This document shows, one piece after another, positions 1 through 6,091 of a DNA stretch of 40,703 nt. Origin of the DNA: Desulfurellaceae bacterium (GTDB lineage: Bacteria; Desulfobacterota; Binatia; Bin18); NCBI GenBank assembly GCA_021296095.1, contig JAGWBB010000016.1, positions 1-40,703 on the forward strand, read 5' to 3'. A program made the position numbers and the translations under genes. The notes under the pieces were generated by a model. It saw nothing but the letters and a program-made list of their open reading frames with translations. It made no database searches and was not told the origin of the DNA. Every line of letters begins with the position of its first letter. Within the stretch, counting starts at the first letter, position 1.

Positions 1-1
1 C

Positions 2-64
2 AAACGCGCGGTCAGCTTTCTGGGAGCTATCTATCTGGCCGCCTCGGTGATCCTCCTTAACTGA
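2..64 (+). CDS. C-terminal end of a membrane protein (partial)
   Basis: The reading frame open at the left edge gives about 20 residues ending in LAASVILLN before a TGA at 62-64. The segment is hydrophobic and looks like a last transmembrane helix. UbiA-type prenyltransferases end in a similar way, but 20 residues are too few to assign a family. It is reported because the frame is open to the window edge and the following DNA is clearly non-coding. Confidence 0.35.
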   Translation, partial: KRAVSFLGAIYLAASVILLN

Positions 65-183
65 TGACACTCCCTAGGGCCTCAGCCGCAGCGTCAGCTG
101 TTCCGTACTCAGCCTCGGGTGCAGGGGCTCGACGTCGCTAGGTGTCGGGGTCCGGCGTTGCGCAGACTCTCTCGGAACCGACG

Positions 184-292
184 CCGCTCCTGGTCTCCCC
201 GTCCCACACTCCAGGAGCGGAGGCAACACACCGTCCCTTCCCGCGGTGTGTTTACCACCTCCCCGGCCCGGCGGAACCGACCGGGGAGGTGG
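184..292. other. Three consecutive perfect stem-loops
   Basis: Three perfect inverted repeats follow each other with only 2-4 bases between them. CCGCTCCTGG (184-193) pairs with 211-220. AACACACCG (225-233) pairs with 244-252. CCACCTCCCCGG (255-266) pairs with 281-292. The loops are 17, 10 and 14 bases. The block lies between the truncated membrane protein gene and the tetR promoter region, and no convincing gene covers it. It could be a structured RNA, a REP-like cluster or a compound terminator. No T run follows any stem on the plus strand, so a simple intrinsic terminator is unlikely. The rest of 65-410 holds only the repeat and promoter-like sequence listed separately. Confidence 0.6.
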
Positions 293-310
293 CCTCACAC
301 GTCTGAGAAC

Positions 311-330
311 GGCCACAGTGTCACGCTTGC
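311..330 (+). repeat. Left copy of a 20-bp direct repeat flanking tetR
   Basis: GGCCACAGTGTCACGCT plus three more bases recurs at 1030-1049 with one mismatch (19 of 20). This copy lies about 10 bp upstream of a possible -35 box and 80 bp upstream of the tetR start, so it may be an operator for the TetR protein. This is inferred from position only. Confidence 0.5.
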
Positions 331-340
331 TGGCCTCCCG

Positions 341-369
341 TTGAACTCACTTGCCGCCCCCAAAAATAG
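341..369 (+). promoter_or_regulatory. Possible sigma-70 promoter of tetR
   Basis: TTGAAC at 341-346 is separated by 17 bases from AAATAG at 364-369, a reasonable -35 box with a weak -10 box. The spacing and the position 40 bp before the tetR start fit. The -10 match is poor, so this is only a candidate. Confidence 0.3.
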
Positions 370-410
370 CGCGAAAGTGCCACAAGAGAGAGACGAGGAG
401 GAGAAAGAAC

Positions 411-1025
411 ATGGCGGGCCTCTCACACGCCGACCGGTCGGAATTGACGCGCCGGGCCCTGCTCGACGCGGCCCAGGAGTTGTTTGCCGCGCAGGGATAT
501 GCCGCCACCTCGGCCGTAGCGATAGCGCGGCGCGCCAAGCGGACCCAGGGTGCGCTGCAATATCACTTCACCGACAAAGCCACGCTCTTCCAAGCCGTGT
601 ATGCGGAGCAGAATGCGGCGGTGCTCGACTTCATCGTCGAGCGCATGCAGGCCGCGGACGGGGAGCTGTGGCAGCAGACGGTGGTCGCAGCGGACGCCTA
701 TCTGGAAACGGTCACCGACACGCGCCGATTACGCATTTTGTATCTCGATGCCCCGGTCGTGCTGGGCAGGACCGCTCTTCACCGGACCGGGCCGTGGCTC
801 GGCTTGCTCCGCCAACTGTTCGCGCCCCTCCTGGCCACGGGCGTCATCGCGCCGCTGCCGCTCAATCCGTTGATCCATCTGGTCTGGGCGGCCTTATACG
901 AAGCGGGGAACTACGTGGCCTACGCCGCCGATCCGCGCCGGGCGCAGGCCGAGATGCGCACCCTCTTGCTGCGCGCCCTCGACGGACTGCGGCCCAGACC
1001 CGAGAGGCGGCCCGATACCGGCTGA
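411..1025 (+). CDS. TetR/AcrR family transcriptional regulator
   Basis: A 204-residue protein of the usual TetR length. The N-terminal part (about residues 10-60) carries the family DNA-binding domain: an ALLDAAQELFAAQGYAATS helix, then AIARRAKRTQGALQYHFTDKA, the recognition helix followed by the YHF turn. The C-terminal half is a variable ligand-binding and dimerisation domain, so the inducer cannot be predicted. The ATG at 411 is chosen because GAGGAG lies about 9 bases upstream; an in-frame ATG at 351 has no such site and adds 20 basic residues unlike the family. A near-perfect 20-bp repeat flanks the gene on both sides and may be its operator. The next gene downstream is a broken LuxR-type regulator. 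Confidence 0.9.
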   Translation: MAGLSHADRSELTRRALLDAAQELFAAQGYAATSAVAIARRAKRTQGALQYHFTDKATLFQAVYAEQNAAVLDFIVERMQAADGELWQQTVVAADAYLETVTDTRRLRILYLDAPVVLGRTALHRTGPWLGLLRQLFAPLLATGVIAPLPLNPLIHLVWAALYEAGNYVAYAADPRRAQAEMRTLLLRALDGLRPRPERRPDTG

Positions 1026-1029
1026 TACC

Positions 1030-1049
1030 GGCCACAGTGTCACGCTCGC
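1030..1049 (+). repeat. Right copy of the 20-bp direct repeat flanking tetR
   Basis: This copy matches 311-330 at 19 of 20 positions and starts four bases after the tetR stop codon. The core AGTGTC also occurs at 1090-1095, and inverted (GACACT) at 66-71. It could be an operator or one end of a duplicated segment. Confidence 0.5.
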
Positions 1050-1093
1050 ATGCGGGCCAAGCAGGGCCTCGACCGGCCCGGTGACAGGGAGTG

Positions 1094-1115
1094 TCCCGAG
1101 TCACATGACTCGGGA
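1094..1115. promoter_or_regulatory. 9-bp perfect palindrome between two regulator genes
   Basis: TCCCGAGTC (1094-1102) and GACTCGGGA (1107-1115) form a perfect inverted repeat around a 4-base centre. It lies 68 bp after tetR and 160 bp before the LuxR-type pseudogene. The sequence after it on the plus strand has only a short run of T (1126-1131), so it could be either a weak terminator of tetR or a protein-binding site. Confidence 0.45.
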
Positions 1116-1276
1116 TAGGTGTGGAATTTTTACCTGTTTCTACTACATTATGCCTCAGCAGGACCACGTGCAGCAGCCTGGAGATTCTTCCGCGAGATTC
1201 TTCCGCATTGACAGGACTACGCGGCGGGAACGATGTAGGACAGGCGTCATCCACGGGGCTTGCCGGAAGCCGTGCC

Positions 1277-2399
1277 ATGAGCGACCAAGACGCATTCGAC
1301 CGTATTCTCGCGTCCTTACACGACGCCATGCTCGACGATACCCTGTGGCCAGCCACCTCGGCCCTGATTGATGAAGCCTGTGGCGCCAAGGGCAATGCCC
1401 TGCTGGTCGGCGAAGGGCCGAAGCACGCTATCCAGGATCACTTCGTTGGGCTGTCCTACCGGGGGCAGCGCCGCGCAGACTGGGAGCGTGAGTACCTCGA
1501 AATCTATCTTCCCATTGCCGAACACGCGCCGCGTTTCCGACAACTGCCCGACAGCCACCTCGTGCACATCACCGACCTGTACACCGCCCAGGAGTTGCAA
1601 ACCTCACCCACCTACAATGAAGCCTTGTCCAAAGGCGATGCCCAAGACGGCTTGACTGTGCGCCTGGACGGGCCGGGCGGCTCCATCATCTCCTGGAGCC
1701 CCCTGGACCCCGTCACCCCGGGCGGCTGAGGGTCTCAACAGCTCGCCATGATCAAGGGAGTGCTACCCCATCTCCGGCAGTTTGTCCGCGTCCGCCAGGC
1801 GCTGGCCGGCGCCGAGGCGCTGGGGGCGTCCCTGACCGCCCTGCTCGACAACACCCAGATCGGCATCATCCATCTGGACCAGCGCGGCCAATGACCGCGC
1901 CCGAGACCTCCTGCGCCACGGCCAGGGAATGACCGACCAGGGTGGGGTGCTCCGTGCCCAGACGCCGGCGGACCGGCCCCGACTTGCGCGCCTGGTGGCC
2001 GCCGCCTTGCCGACCTCCAGCAGCCCCCCCATCAGCGGAACAACGACGCTCCACCGGGGCGCCCTGCTGCCGCGCTTCGTGGTCCACGTCAAACCCGTGG
2101 GGGGCGGACAGCAGGGCTATGGCGCGCGGCGCGCTGCCGTGCTGGTACTGGTCGCCGAGCCGGGGCGGCCGCCCTGTATCGATCCCGGTCTGGTGGCCGC
2201 CACCCTGGGTCTCACCCCGGGGGAGAGTCAGGTGGCAGTCTGGGTGGCGGAAGGGTGGACGGTGCGCGAGATGGCCGTGGCGACAGGACGCACGGACAAA
2301 GCCATCCGCTGGCACCTGCAGCAGATCTACCACAAACAGGGCATCTCACGGCAGGCGGACTTGGTGCGGCTGGTGCTGTCGCTCGCGACAATCGCCTGA
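1277..2399 (+). pseudogene. LuxR-type (GerE HTH) transcriptional regulator, broken
   Basis: The pieces join into one regulator of about 370 residues. The N-terminal part (from the ATG at 1277, SDQDAFDRILASLHDAML) is a sensor-like region. It stops at an in-frame TGA (1727-1729) after DPVTPGG. The same frame then continues as GSQQLAMIKGVLPHLRQFV up to LDQRGQ and a second TGA at 1892-1894. The rest continues in another frame from about 1884 (AANDRARDLLRHGQG) to 2399, and ends in a LuxR helix-turn-helix (LTPGESQVAVWVAEG, then KAIRWHLQQIYHKQGIS). From memory of related proteins, the first stop replaces a Trp codon, and a small deletion causes the frameshift. Two independent lesions make a functional product unlikely. 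A separate peptide starting at 1929 with only the HTH could still be made. Confidence 0.8.
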
Positions 2400-2414
2400 C
2401 CGGGGTAGTCAGGG

Positions 2415-2494
2415 GCTGGGCCGGCACAATTCTCCGAACGCGGTATTCGGTGCTGGGCCGGCACAATTCTCCGAACGCGGTATTCGGTGCTGGG
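2415..2494 (+). repeat. 37-bp tandem repeat, two full copies plus six bases
   Basis: Units at 2415-2451 and 2452-2488 are identical, and a third begins at 2489 but covers only GCTGGG. Each unit contains the small inverted repeat CCGAA/TTCGG and a GCCGGC palindrome, so each can fold into a hairpin. The block starts 16 bp after the stop of the LuxR-type pseudogene. It has no spacers and so is not a CRISPR array. It resembles REP-like intergenic repeats. Confidence 0.85.
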
Positions 2495-2624
2495 CTGGTC
2501 CCCTGTCCATTCAGCATCGCCTCCCAGCCTTGCCACTGGCGCGATTGAGCCTGGGAGAGGCAGAGGGGGCGCGGCGGCTCTGCCCTGTCTTGCCAAACGG
2601 GGAACAGCGGCAAGAATAGGGGCA

Positions 2625-3536
2625 ATGCCGTTTCAGCCGCTCCGACACGTCACCAGCCATCAACACGCCGAGGACATCTCCCTGCTGCTGCAAAGCCTGG
2701 GTATGGAGGTGCATATTGACGAGCCCACGCCCCAAGCCGGATGGCTGATCTGGGTCGAGAGCGCCCGCTATGACGAGGCTCGACGGGTGTTGGCAGAGGA
2801 GGAGGCCGCAGCGCAGACCCCGGTCGCGGCGGTCCACACCCCGGGGCGATCCGGCGATTTTGCCTGGGTGCTTGGTCTGGTCCTGATCAATATTGCGGCC
2901 TGGGCGATCATGGAGCAGCACGGCGGAACCCACGACCGGCACACCCTGCTGCGCTTTGGCGCCGTATACAGCCCGCTGCTGTACGCCGGGGAGTGGTGGC
3001 GGCTGGTCACCGCCCAGTTCATCCACATCGGTGTGCGCCATCTGTTCGGCAATATGGCCGCGCTGCTGGTGCTGGGCGGCCTGACCGTGCGGATTCTGGG
3101 ACCCGGCCGCCTGCTGTTTGTGTACGTCGTAGCCGGGGGGTGCGGCAATCTGGCCGGTTTTGCCTTTGGCTCGGACACGGCGCTCAAGGCCGGGGCCTCG
3201 GGCGCGATTTTCGGACTGCTCGGCGCGCTGGCGGGCAGCCGACTGCGCCAGCTGCACCGGCAGTCGGCCTCGGCTCGTCCAGCCCGCTTTAAGCCGTGGC
3301 ATATTCTCGCTATGGTTCTGGCCTTGTACGGTTTTATCGGCGGGGTCCAGTACCCGTATACCGATCATATCGCCCATTTTGGCGGCATCCTGGGCGGCAT
3401 GCTGGCCGCCGCCATCCCGACCGCTGCGGAAGACGCGGAGCGGAGGATACAGGCGGGACTCGGGCTGTTGGCCGCCAGCGTGTGCGTGGCGGCCTGGCTG
3501 TGGGCGGTGGTGACAGGGCTGCATGCCACATACTGA
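2625..3536 (+). CDS. Rhomboid family intramembrane serine protease with N-terminal DUF2007-like domain
   Basis: A 303-residue membrane protein. Residues 1-62 resemble the DUF2007 fold (SLLLQSLGMEVHIDEP, then WLIWVESARYDEARRVL), a small cytosolic domain often fused to rhomboids. The rhomboid core follows. The WWRLVTAQFIHIGVRHLFGN segment has the HxxxN motif (H139, N143). The nucleophile is S192 in GASGAIFG and the partner is H251 in HIAHFGGILGG. About six or seven hydrophobic segments lie between residues 78 and 298. It should cut transmembrane substrates within the inner membrane; the substrate is unknown. The ATG at 2625 gives the compact N-terminal domain, though the ribosome site (AGGGG) is close and weak. 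The frame is open upstream to 2487. The end overlaps the start of the next, broken LLM gene by 14 bp. Confidence 0.92.
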   Translation: MPFQPLRHVTSHQHAEDISLLLQSLGMEVHIDEPTPQAGWLIWVESARYDEARRVLAEEEAAAQTPVAAVHTPGRSGDFAWVLGLVLINIAAWAIMEQHGGTHDRHTLLRFGAVYSPLLYAGEWWRLVTAQFIHIGVRHLFGNMAALLVLGGLTVRILGPGRLLFVYVVAGGCGNLAGFAFGSDTALKAGASGAIFGLLGALAGSRLRQLHRQSASARPARFKPWHILAMVLALYGFIGGVQYPYTDHIAHFGGILGGMLAAAIPTAAEDAERRIQAGLGLLAASVCVAAWLWAVVTGLHATY

Positions 3537-4175
3537 ACGGAAAAGAGGAGGATCAGGCGCGGGCGGGGCGTCTGTGTGCGACCGCGCGGCGCTGCGTGAG
3601 GTGGCGATGGCCGCCGAGGCGGAGGGTTACGACTGTATTCTGATCGGCGACCATATCGTGCTGCCGAAGACAATCACCACCCCCTGGCCGTATGAAGAGT
3701 ATAACGACGGCAAACCCAACTATGACATTTACACCCAGATGGAGTGGCTCGACCCGTTTGACACGGTCGCCTTTATGGCCGGGGTGACGGAGAAAGTGCG
3801 GCTGGGCCTGGGGGTGCTGATCGTGCCCTACCGGCATCCCTTTGATGTCGCCCGGCGGGTGGCAACCATCGACATCCTGAGCGGTGGGCGCTTTGTGCCC
3901 GGCACCGGAGTCGGCTGGCTGGCCGAGGAGTTCAAACTGCTGGGCGTGCCGTTCGAGCGGCGGGGCAAACGGACCCGCGAATACATCGCGGTGATGAAGG
4001 CGCTGTGGACCGAGGACAAGCCGCGCTTCTCGGGCGAGTTCGTGCAGCTGGAGGAGGACGTCAACGTGCTGCCGCGGCCCTTGCAAAAACCCCACCCCCC
4101 GATCTGGGTCGGCGGCGAGTCGGTGTATGCCCTGAAACGGGTGGTCGCCTTTGGCGATGGCTGGCATATTGCGCT

Positions 4176-4227
4176 AAAGAGGAAACGCGTTGTCCTTCAG
4201 CATCTATCGGTGAACACGTTTCCTCTT
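4176..4227 (+). mobile_element. Palindromic element, family A, copy 1 (MITE-like)
   Basis: 52 bp with inverted arms: AAGAGGAAACGCGTT at the left pairs with AACACGTTTCCTCTT at the right, with one mismatch. The central 14-15 bases are not palindromic. CGCT flanks it on both sides (4172-4175 and 4228-4231), which looks like a 4-bp target duplication. The element sits inside the LLM oxidoreductase gene. Deleting element plus one CGCT restores the reading frame. No transposase is present, so it would be non-autonomous. Confidence 0.82.
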
Positions 4228-4327
4228 CGCTGACGTTTGAGCAGATTGCGAGCATGCTGGAACAGCTCAAACGCCTGAGCGAAGAGGCCGGCAGAGATTA
4301 TGCATCCCTGGAACTGACCGCCATGAG

Positions 4328-4392
4328 TGAAAAGGCAATCGTGATAACTAACGATATCCAGATGAGATCACGATTGCCTTTTTCCGACGCGA
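4328..4392 (+). mobile_element. Palindromic element, family B, copy 1 (MITE-like)
   Basis: 65 bp between two ATGAG copies (4323-4327 and 4393-4397), a 5-bp target duplication. Its core is a 15-bp perfect hairpin, AAAAGGCAATCGTGA (4330-4344) with TCACGATTGCCTTTT (4368-4382) and a 23-base loop. The A run before and T run after make it look like a bidirectional intrinsic terminator. Removing it with one ATGAG restores the LLM gene frame. Confidence 0.82.
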
Positions 4393-4591
4393 ATGAGCCA
4401 GGACACGATACAGCGCTACCGCGACTTTGGGGTGAAGACCCTGTTTACCGTCCCGCTGAGTCGAGACCCCGACGGCATCGTGCGTGAGGTCCGTGAGTTT
4501 GCCAAAAGGGTGCAGGATGCGGGCTAACAGAATGCGGGCTGGCCGGCCCTACTCGTCACGCCGCAGAATCTGATCCAAAGTAATCAGGAGC

Positions 4592-4612
4592 AGACGCCCG
4601 AATCGGGCGTCT
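4592..4612. terminator. Hairpin between convergent genes
   Basis: AGACGCCCGA and TCGGGCGTCT form a 10-bp stem around a single base, which in practice means an 8-9 bp stem with a 3-5 base loop. It lies between the end of the broken LLM gene (4527) and the end of the minus-strand LLM gene (4618). Neither side has a strong T run, so it may act as a weak two-way terminator. Confidence 0.5.
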
Positions 4613-4617
4613 CGTCT

Positions 4618-5499
4618 CTACAGACTCGCCGACGGAACAACGAGCTTCTCGGCCAGCTTTTCAATCTCGCCCCGAATCTTGCTCGGATCGTCGGCAAAAC
4701 CGCCGACAATCACCTGATCCACCCCGAGATCGCGGTAGCGCTTGATCTGCTCCATCTCCACTGTCGAGCCAAGCCCCGGAGACACCGCAAAGCTTAGCGC
4801 CTCGGGGTCACGGCCGGCGGCTGTGGCGTACTCTTTCATGCGCGGGATCTTTTCCTGAGCGGCCTCGAAGCTCACATTCACCCCAAACCAGCCGTCGCCG
4901 ACCTCACCGACCCGCTTGAGGGCCGGCGTGCTCTCGCCGCCAAAGATAATCGGCGGGTGGGGCTTTTGGACCGGCTTGGGCAGCATGACCGACTTGGGAA
5001 AGCTACAGAATTCACCGTTGAATTCGGGTTCGTCCTCGGTCCACAGCAGCTTCATGGCCTGCAAATACTCGCGGGTGCGCTGGGCGCGGCGCGGCCACGG
5101 CACCCCGACCGCGTCAAACTCCTCGGCCAGCCAGCCGATGCCGACACCAAAATCGAAGCGTCCGCCGGACAGTTTGTCGAGGCTGGCGACCTCCTTGGCC
5201 GTGACCACCGGGTTGCGCTCCGGCACCAGACAGATCCCGGTGCCCAGGCGGATGTTTGTGGTCGTGGCCGCAGCAAACGTCAGGGCCGTGAACGGGTCGA
5301 GGATATCGACCTGAGTTGACATCGGCAGCCGGCCGTCCTGGGAGTACGGATACTGGGAGGCGTACTGGTTGATCAGCACCACATGCTCGGGCGCCCACAA
5401 GGAGTGGAACCCGGCCTGTTCAGCCGTCTGGGCGGTGACCGTCACGTTCTCGGGCTCGGCCCCAATACCAATTCCCACTGCAAAATAGCCAATCTTCAT
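4618..5499 (-). CDS. LLM-class F420-dependent oxidoreductase
   Basis: An intact 293-residue protein of the luciferase-like monooxygenase superfamily, F420-dependent branch (TIGR03619 type). Typical segments are the N-terminal MKIGYFAVGIGIGAEP, then TAEQAGFHSLWAPEHVVL, then RLGTGICLVPERNPVV, then LSGGRFDFGVGIGWLAEEF, then KPHPPIIFGGES. The fold is a TIM barrel that binds F420 (or FMN), usually for hydride transfer to an unknown substrate. An AAAGGGG ribosome site stands about 6 bases before the ATG. It is clearly related to the broken LLM gene facing it (shared GVGWLAEEF and PVQKPHPPI-like segments), so the pair is a duplication in which one copy decayed. Its own 5' side is bounded by a strong hairpin at 5523-5555. 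Confidence 0.92.
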   Translation of the reverse strand: MKIGYFAVGIGIGAEPENVTVTAQTAEQAGFHSLWAPEHVVLINQYASQYPYSQDGRLPMSTQVDILDPFTALTFAAATTTNIRLGTGICLVPERNPVVTAKEVASLDKLSGGRFDFGVGIGWLAEEFDAVGVPWPRRAQRTREYLQAMKLLWTEDEPEFNGEFCSFPKSVMLPKPVQKPHPPIIFGGESTPALKRVGEVGDGWFGVNVSFEAAQEKIPRMKEYATAAGRDPEALSFAVSPGLGSTVEMEQIKRYRDLGVDQVIVGGFADDPSKIRGEIEKLAEKLVVPSASL

Positions 5500-5522
5500 C
5501 GCTGTCCCCTTTCTTCATACAA

Positions 5523-5555
5523 AAAGGCAATCGTGTAGGTACCACGATTGCCTTT
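5523..5555 (-). terminator. Palindromic element family B, copy 2, acting as a terminator
   Basis: AAAGGCAATCGTG (5523-5535) and CACGATTGCCTTT (5543-5555) form a 13-bp perfect stem with a 7-base loop. On the minus strand it begins directly after the stop codon of the ferredoxin:thioredoxin reductase gene and ends in a TTTTT run, so it has the form of an intrinsic terminator. The arms match those of the element inserted at 4328-4392, while the loops are unrelated. No target duplication is clear here. Confidence 0.75.
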
Positions 5556-5954
5556 CTAGGTTTTTTCACGCTTGGCCCGGGCCTCACGTCCCTTGTCCGG
5601 GGTCGGGTCTTTGACCAGCCCGTAAATCTGGCGGCCCTCATGGTCTTCGGGCAGATGCTCGGTAATCGGCACGCCCTCGGGAGTCACAAACAGCAGACAG
5701 TGACAATACTTCCACTGTTTCATCTCGTCGCAGGCGCACACCCACTCGCGGCTGCGCTCGACCTCGGCCTGTTTGTCAGGATAGAAATTGCACGGGCACA
5801 GCGGCCGGCCGACCTGGTCGATATTGCTGGCCAGGCCCATGATGACCGACTCGGTGACCTCCTCATCCGGATGGCGCGAGGTACCCGTCTTGTGAAGATA
5901 CTTCTCCACGTAAATCCGCATCCGCTTGAGGCTTTTTTCCGACGGCTGTTCCAT
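5556..5954 (-). CDS. Ferredoxin:thioredoxin reductase, catalytic (beta) chain
   Basis: 132 residues, near the usual 110-120 for this subunit. The signature cysteines are all present: CPC at 53-55, CAC at 73-75 and CHC at 84-86. In the known enzyme four of these bind a [4Fe-4S] cluster and two form the redox disulfide that reduces thioredoxin with electrons from ferredoxin. The second pair is CAC rather than the classical CPC. The N-terminal helix (KSLKRMRIYVEKYLHKTG) and the VTESVIMGLASN segment also fit the family. No variable (alpha) chain is nearby, as in many non-phototrophs. The gene ends directly at a terminator hairpin. The C-terminal tail (residues 112-132) is charged and probably disordered. 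Confidence 0.9.
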   Translation of the reverse strand: MEQPSEKSLKRMRIYVEKYLHKTGTSRHPDEEVTESVIMGLASNIDQVGRPLCPCNFYPDKQAEVERSREWVCACDEMKQWKYCHCLLFVTPEGVPITEHLPEDHEGRQIYGLVKDPTPDKGREARAKREKT

Positions 5955-5986
5955 ACCGGCGCTCCCTTTCCTCGGCTGGCTGCACG

Positions 5987-6039
5987 AAGAGGAAACGTGT
6001 TCACTAGATTGATGCCGTTGGACAACACGTTTCCTCTTT
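5987..6039 (-). mobile_element. Palindromic element, family A, copy 2
   Basis: Read on the minus strand, this 53-bp sequence matches the element at 4176-4227: the first 20 bases differ at one position and the last 20 (GTGAACACGTTTCCTCTT and neighbours) are the same, while the central 13-15 bases have diverged. It lies between the divergent ferredoxin:thioredoxin reductase and hydroxyacid dehydrogenase genes. No convincing target duplication is visible. Confidence 0.78.
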
Positions 6040-6091
6040 GTCTAGTATTGTCTGTCTGCGGCAAAAGATAAAGAGCGTGAGAGGCAGCGGC

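Larger units (their letters stand above)
3523..4527 (+). pseudogene. LLM-class F420-dependent oxidoreductase, broken by two palindromic insertions
   Basis: Residues from AALREVAMAAEAEGYDCILIGDHIVL to VVAFGDGWHI match the luciferase-like/F420 oxidoreductase family (TIGR03619 type), and LSGGRFVPGTGVGWLAEEF is the family core. The frame then enters a 52-bp palindrome at 4176 and stops at 4231-4233. Removing the palindrome plus one copy of CGCT (56 bp) restores GWHI-ALTFEQIASMLEQ in phase. A second insertion (65 bp plus ATGAG, 70 bp) breaks the frame after LELTAM; removing it restores MSQDTIQRYRDFGVKTLF and an end at 4525-4527. The first beta strand is also atypical (a GGSGAGGAS region), so the 5' end may be eroded too. 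Convergent with an intact paralogue at 4618-5499 that could cover its function. Confidence 0.88.

Noticed and set aside
119-1084. Long plus-strand open frame of 321 codons overlapping tetR
   Set aside because: It is a shadow of tetR in another frame, rich in Arg and Pro with no domain pattern, and its first third runs through the stem-loop block.
2415-2494. CRISPR array
   Set aside because: The 37-bp units are joined directly with no spacer between them, and no cas gene is near.
2511-3524. 337-codon minus-strand frame opposite the rhomboid gene
   Set aside because: It is the antisense of a well-supported rhomboid with intact catalytic residues.
6038-6091. ATG at 6038 as the start of the dehydrogenase
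   Set aside because: It lies inside the palindromic element, adds 18 residues not seen in the family and lacks a ribosome site.
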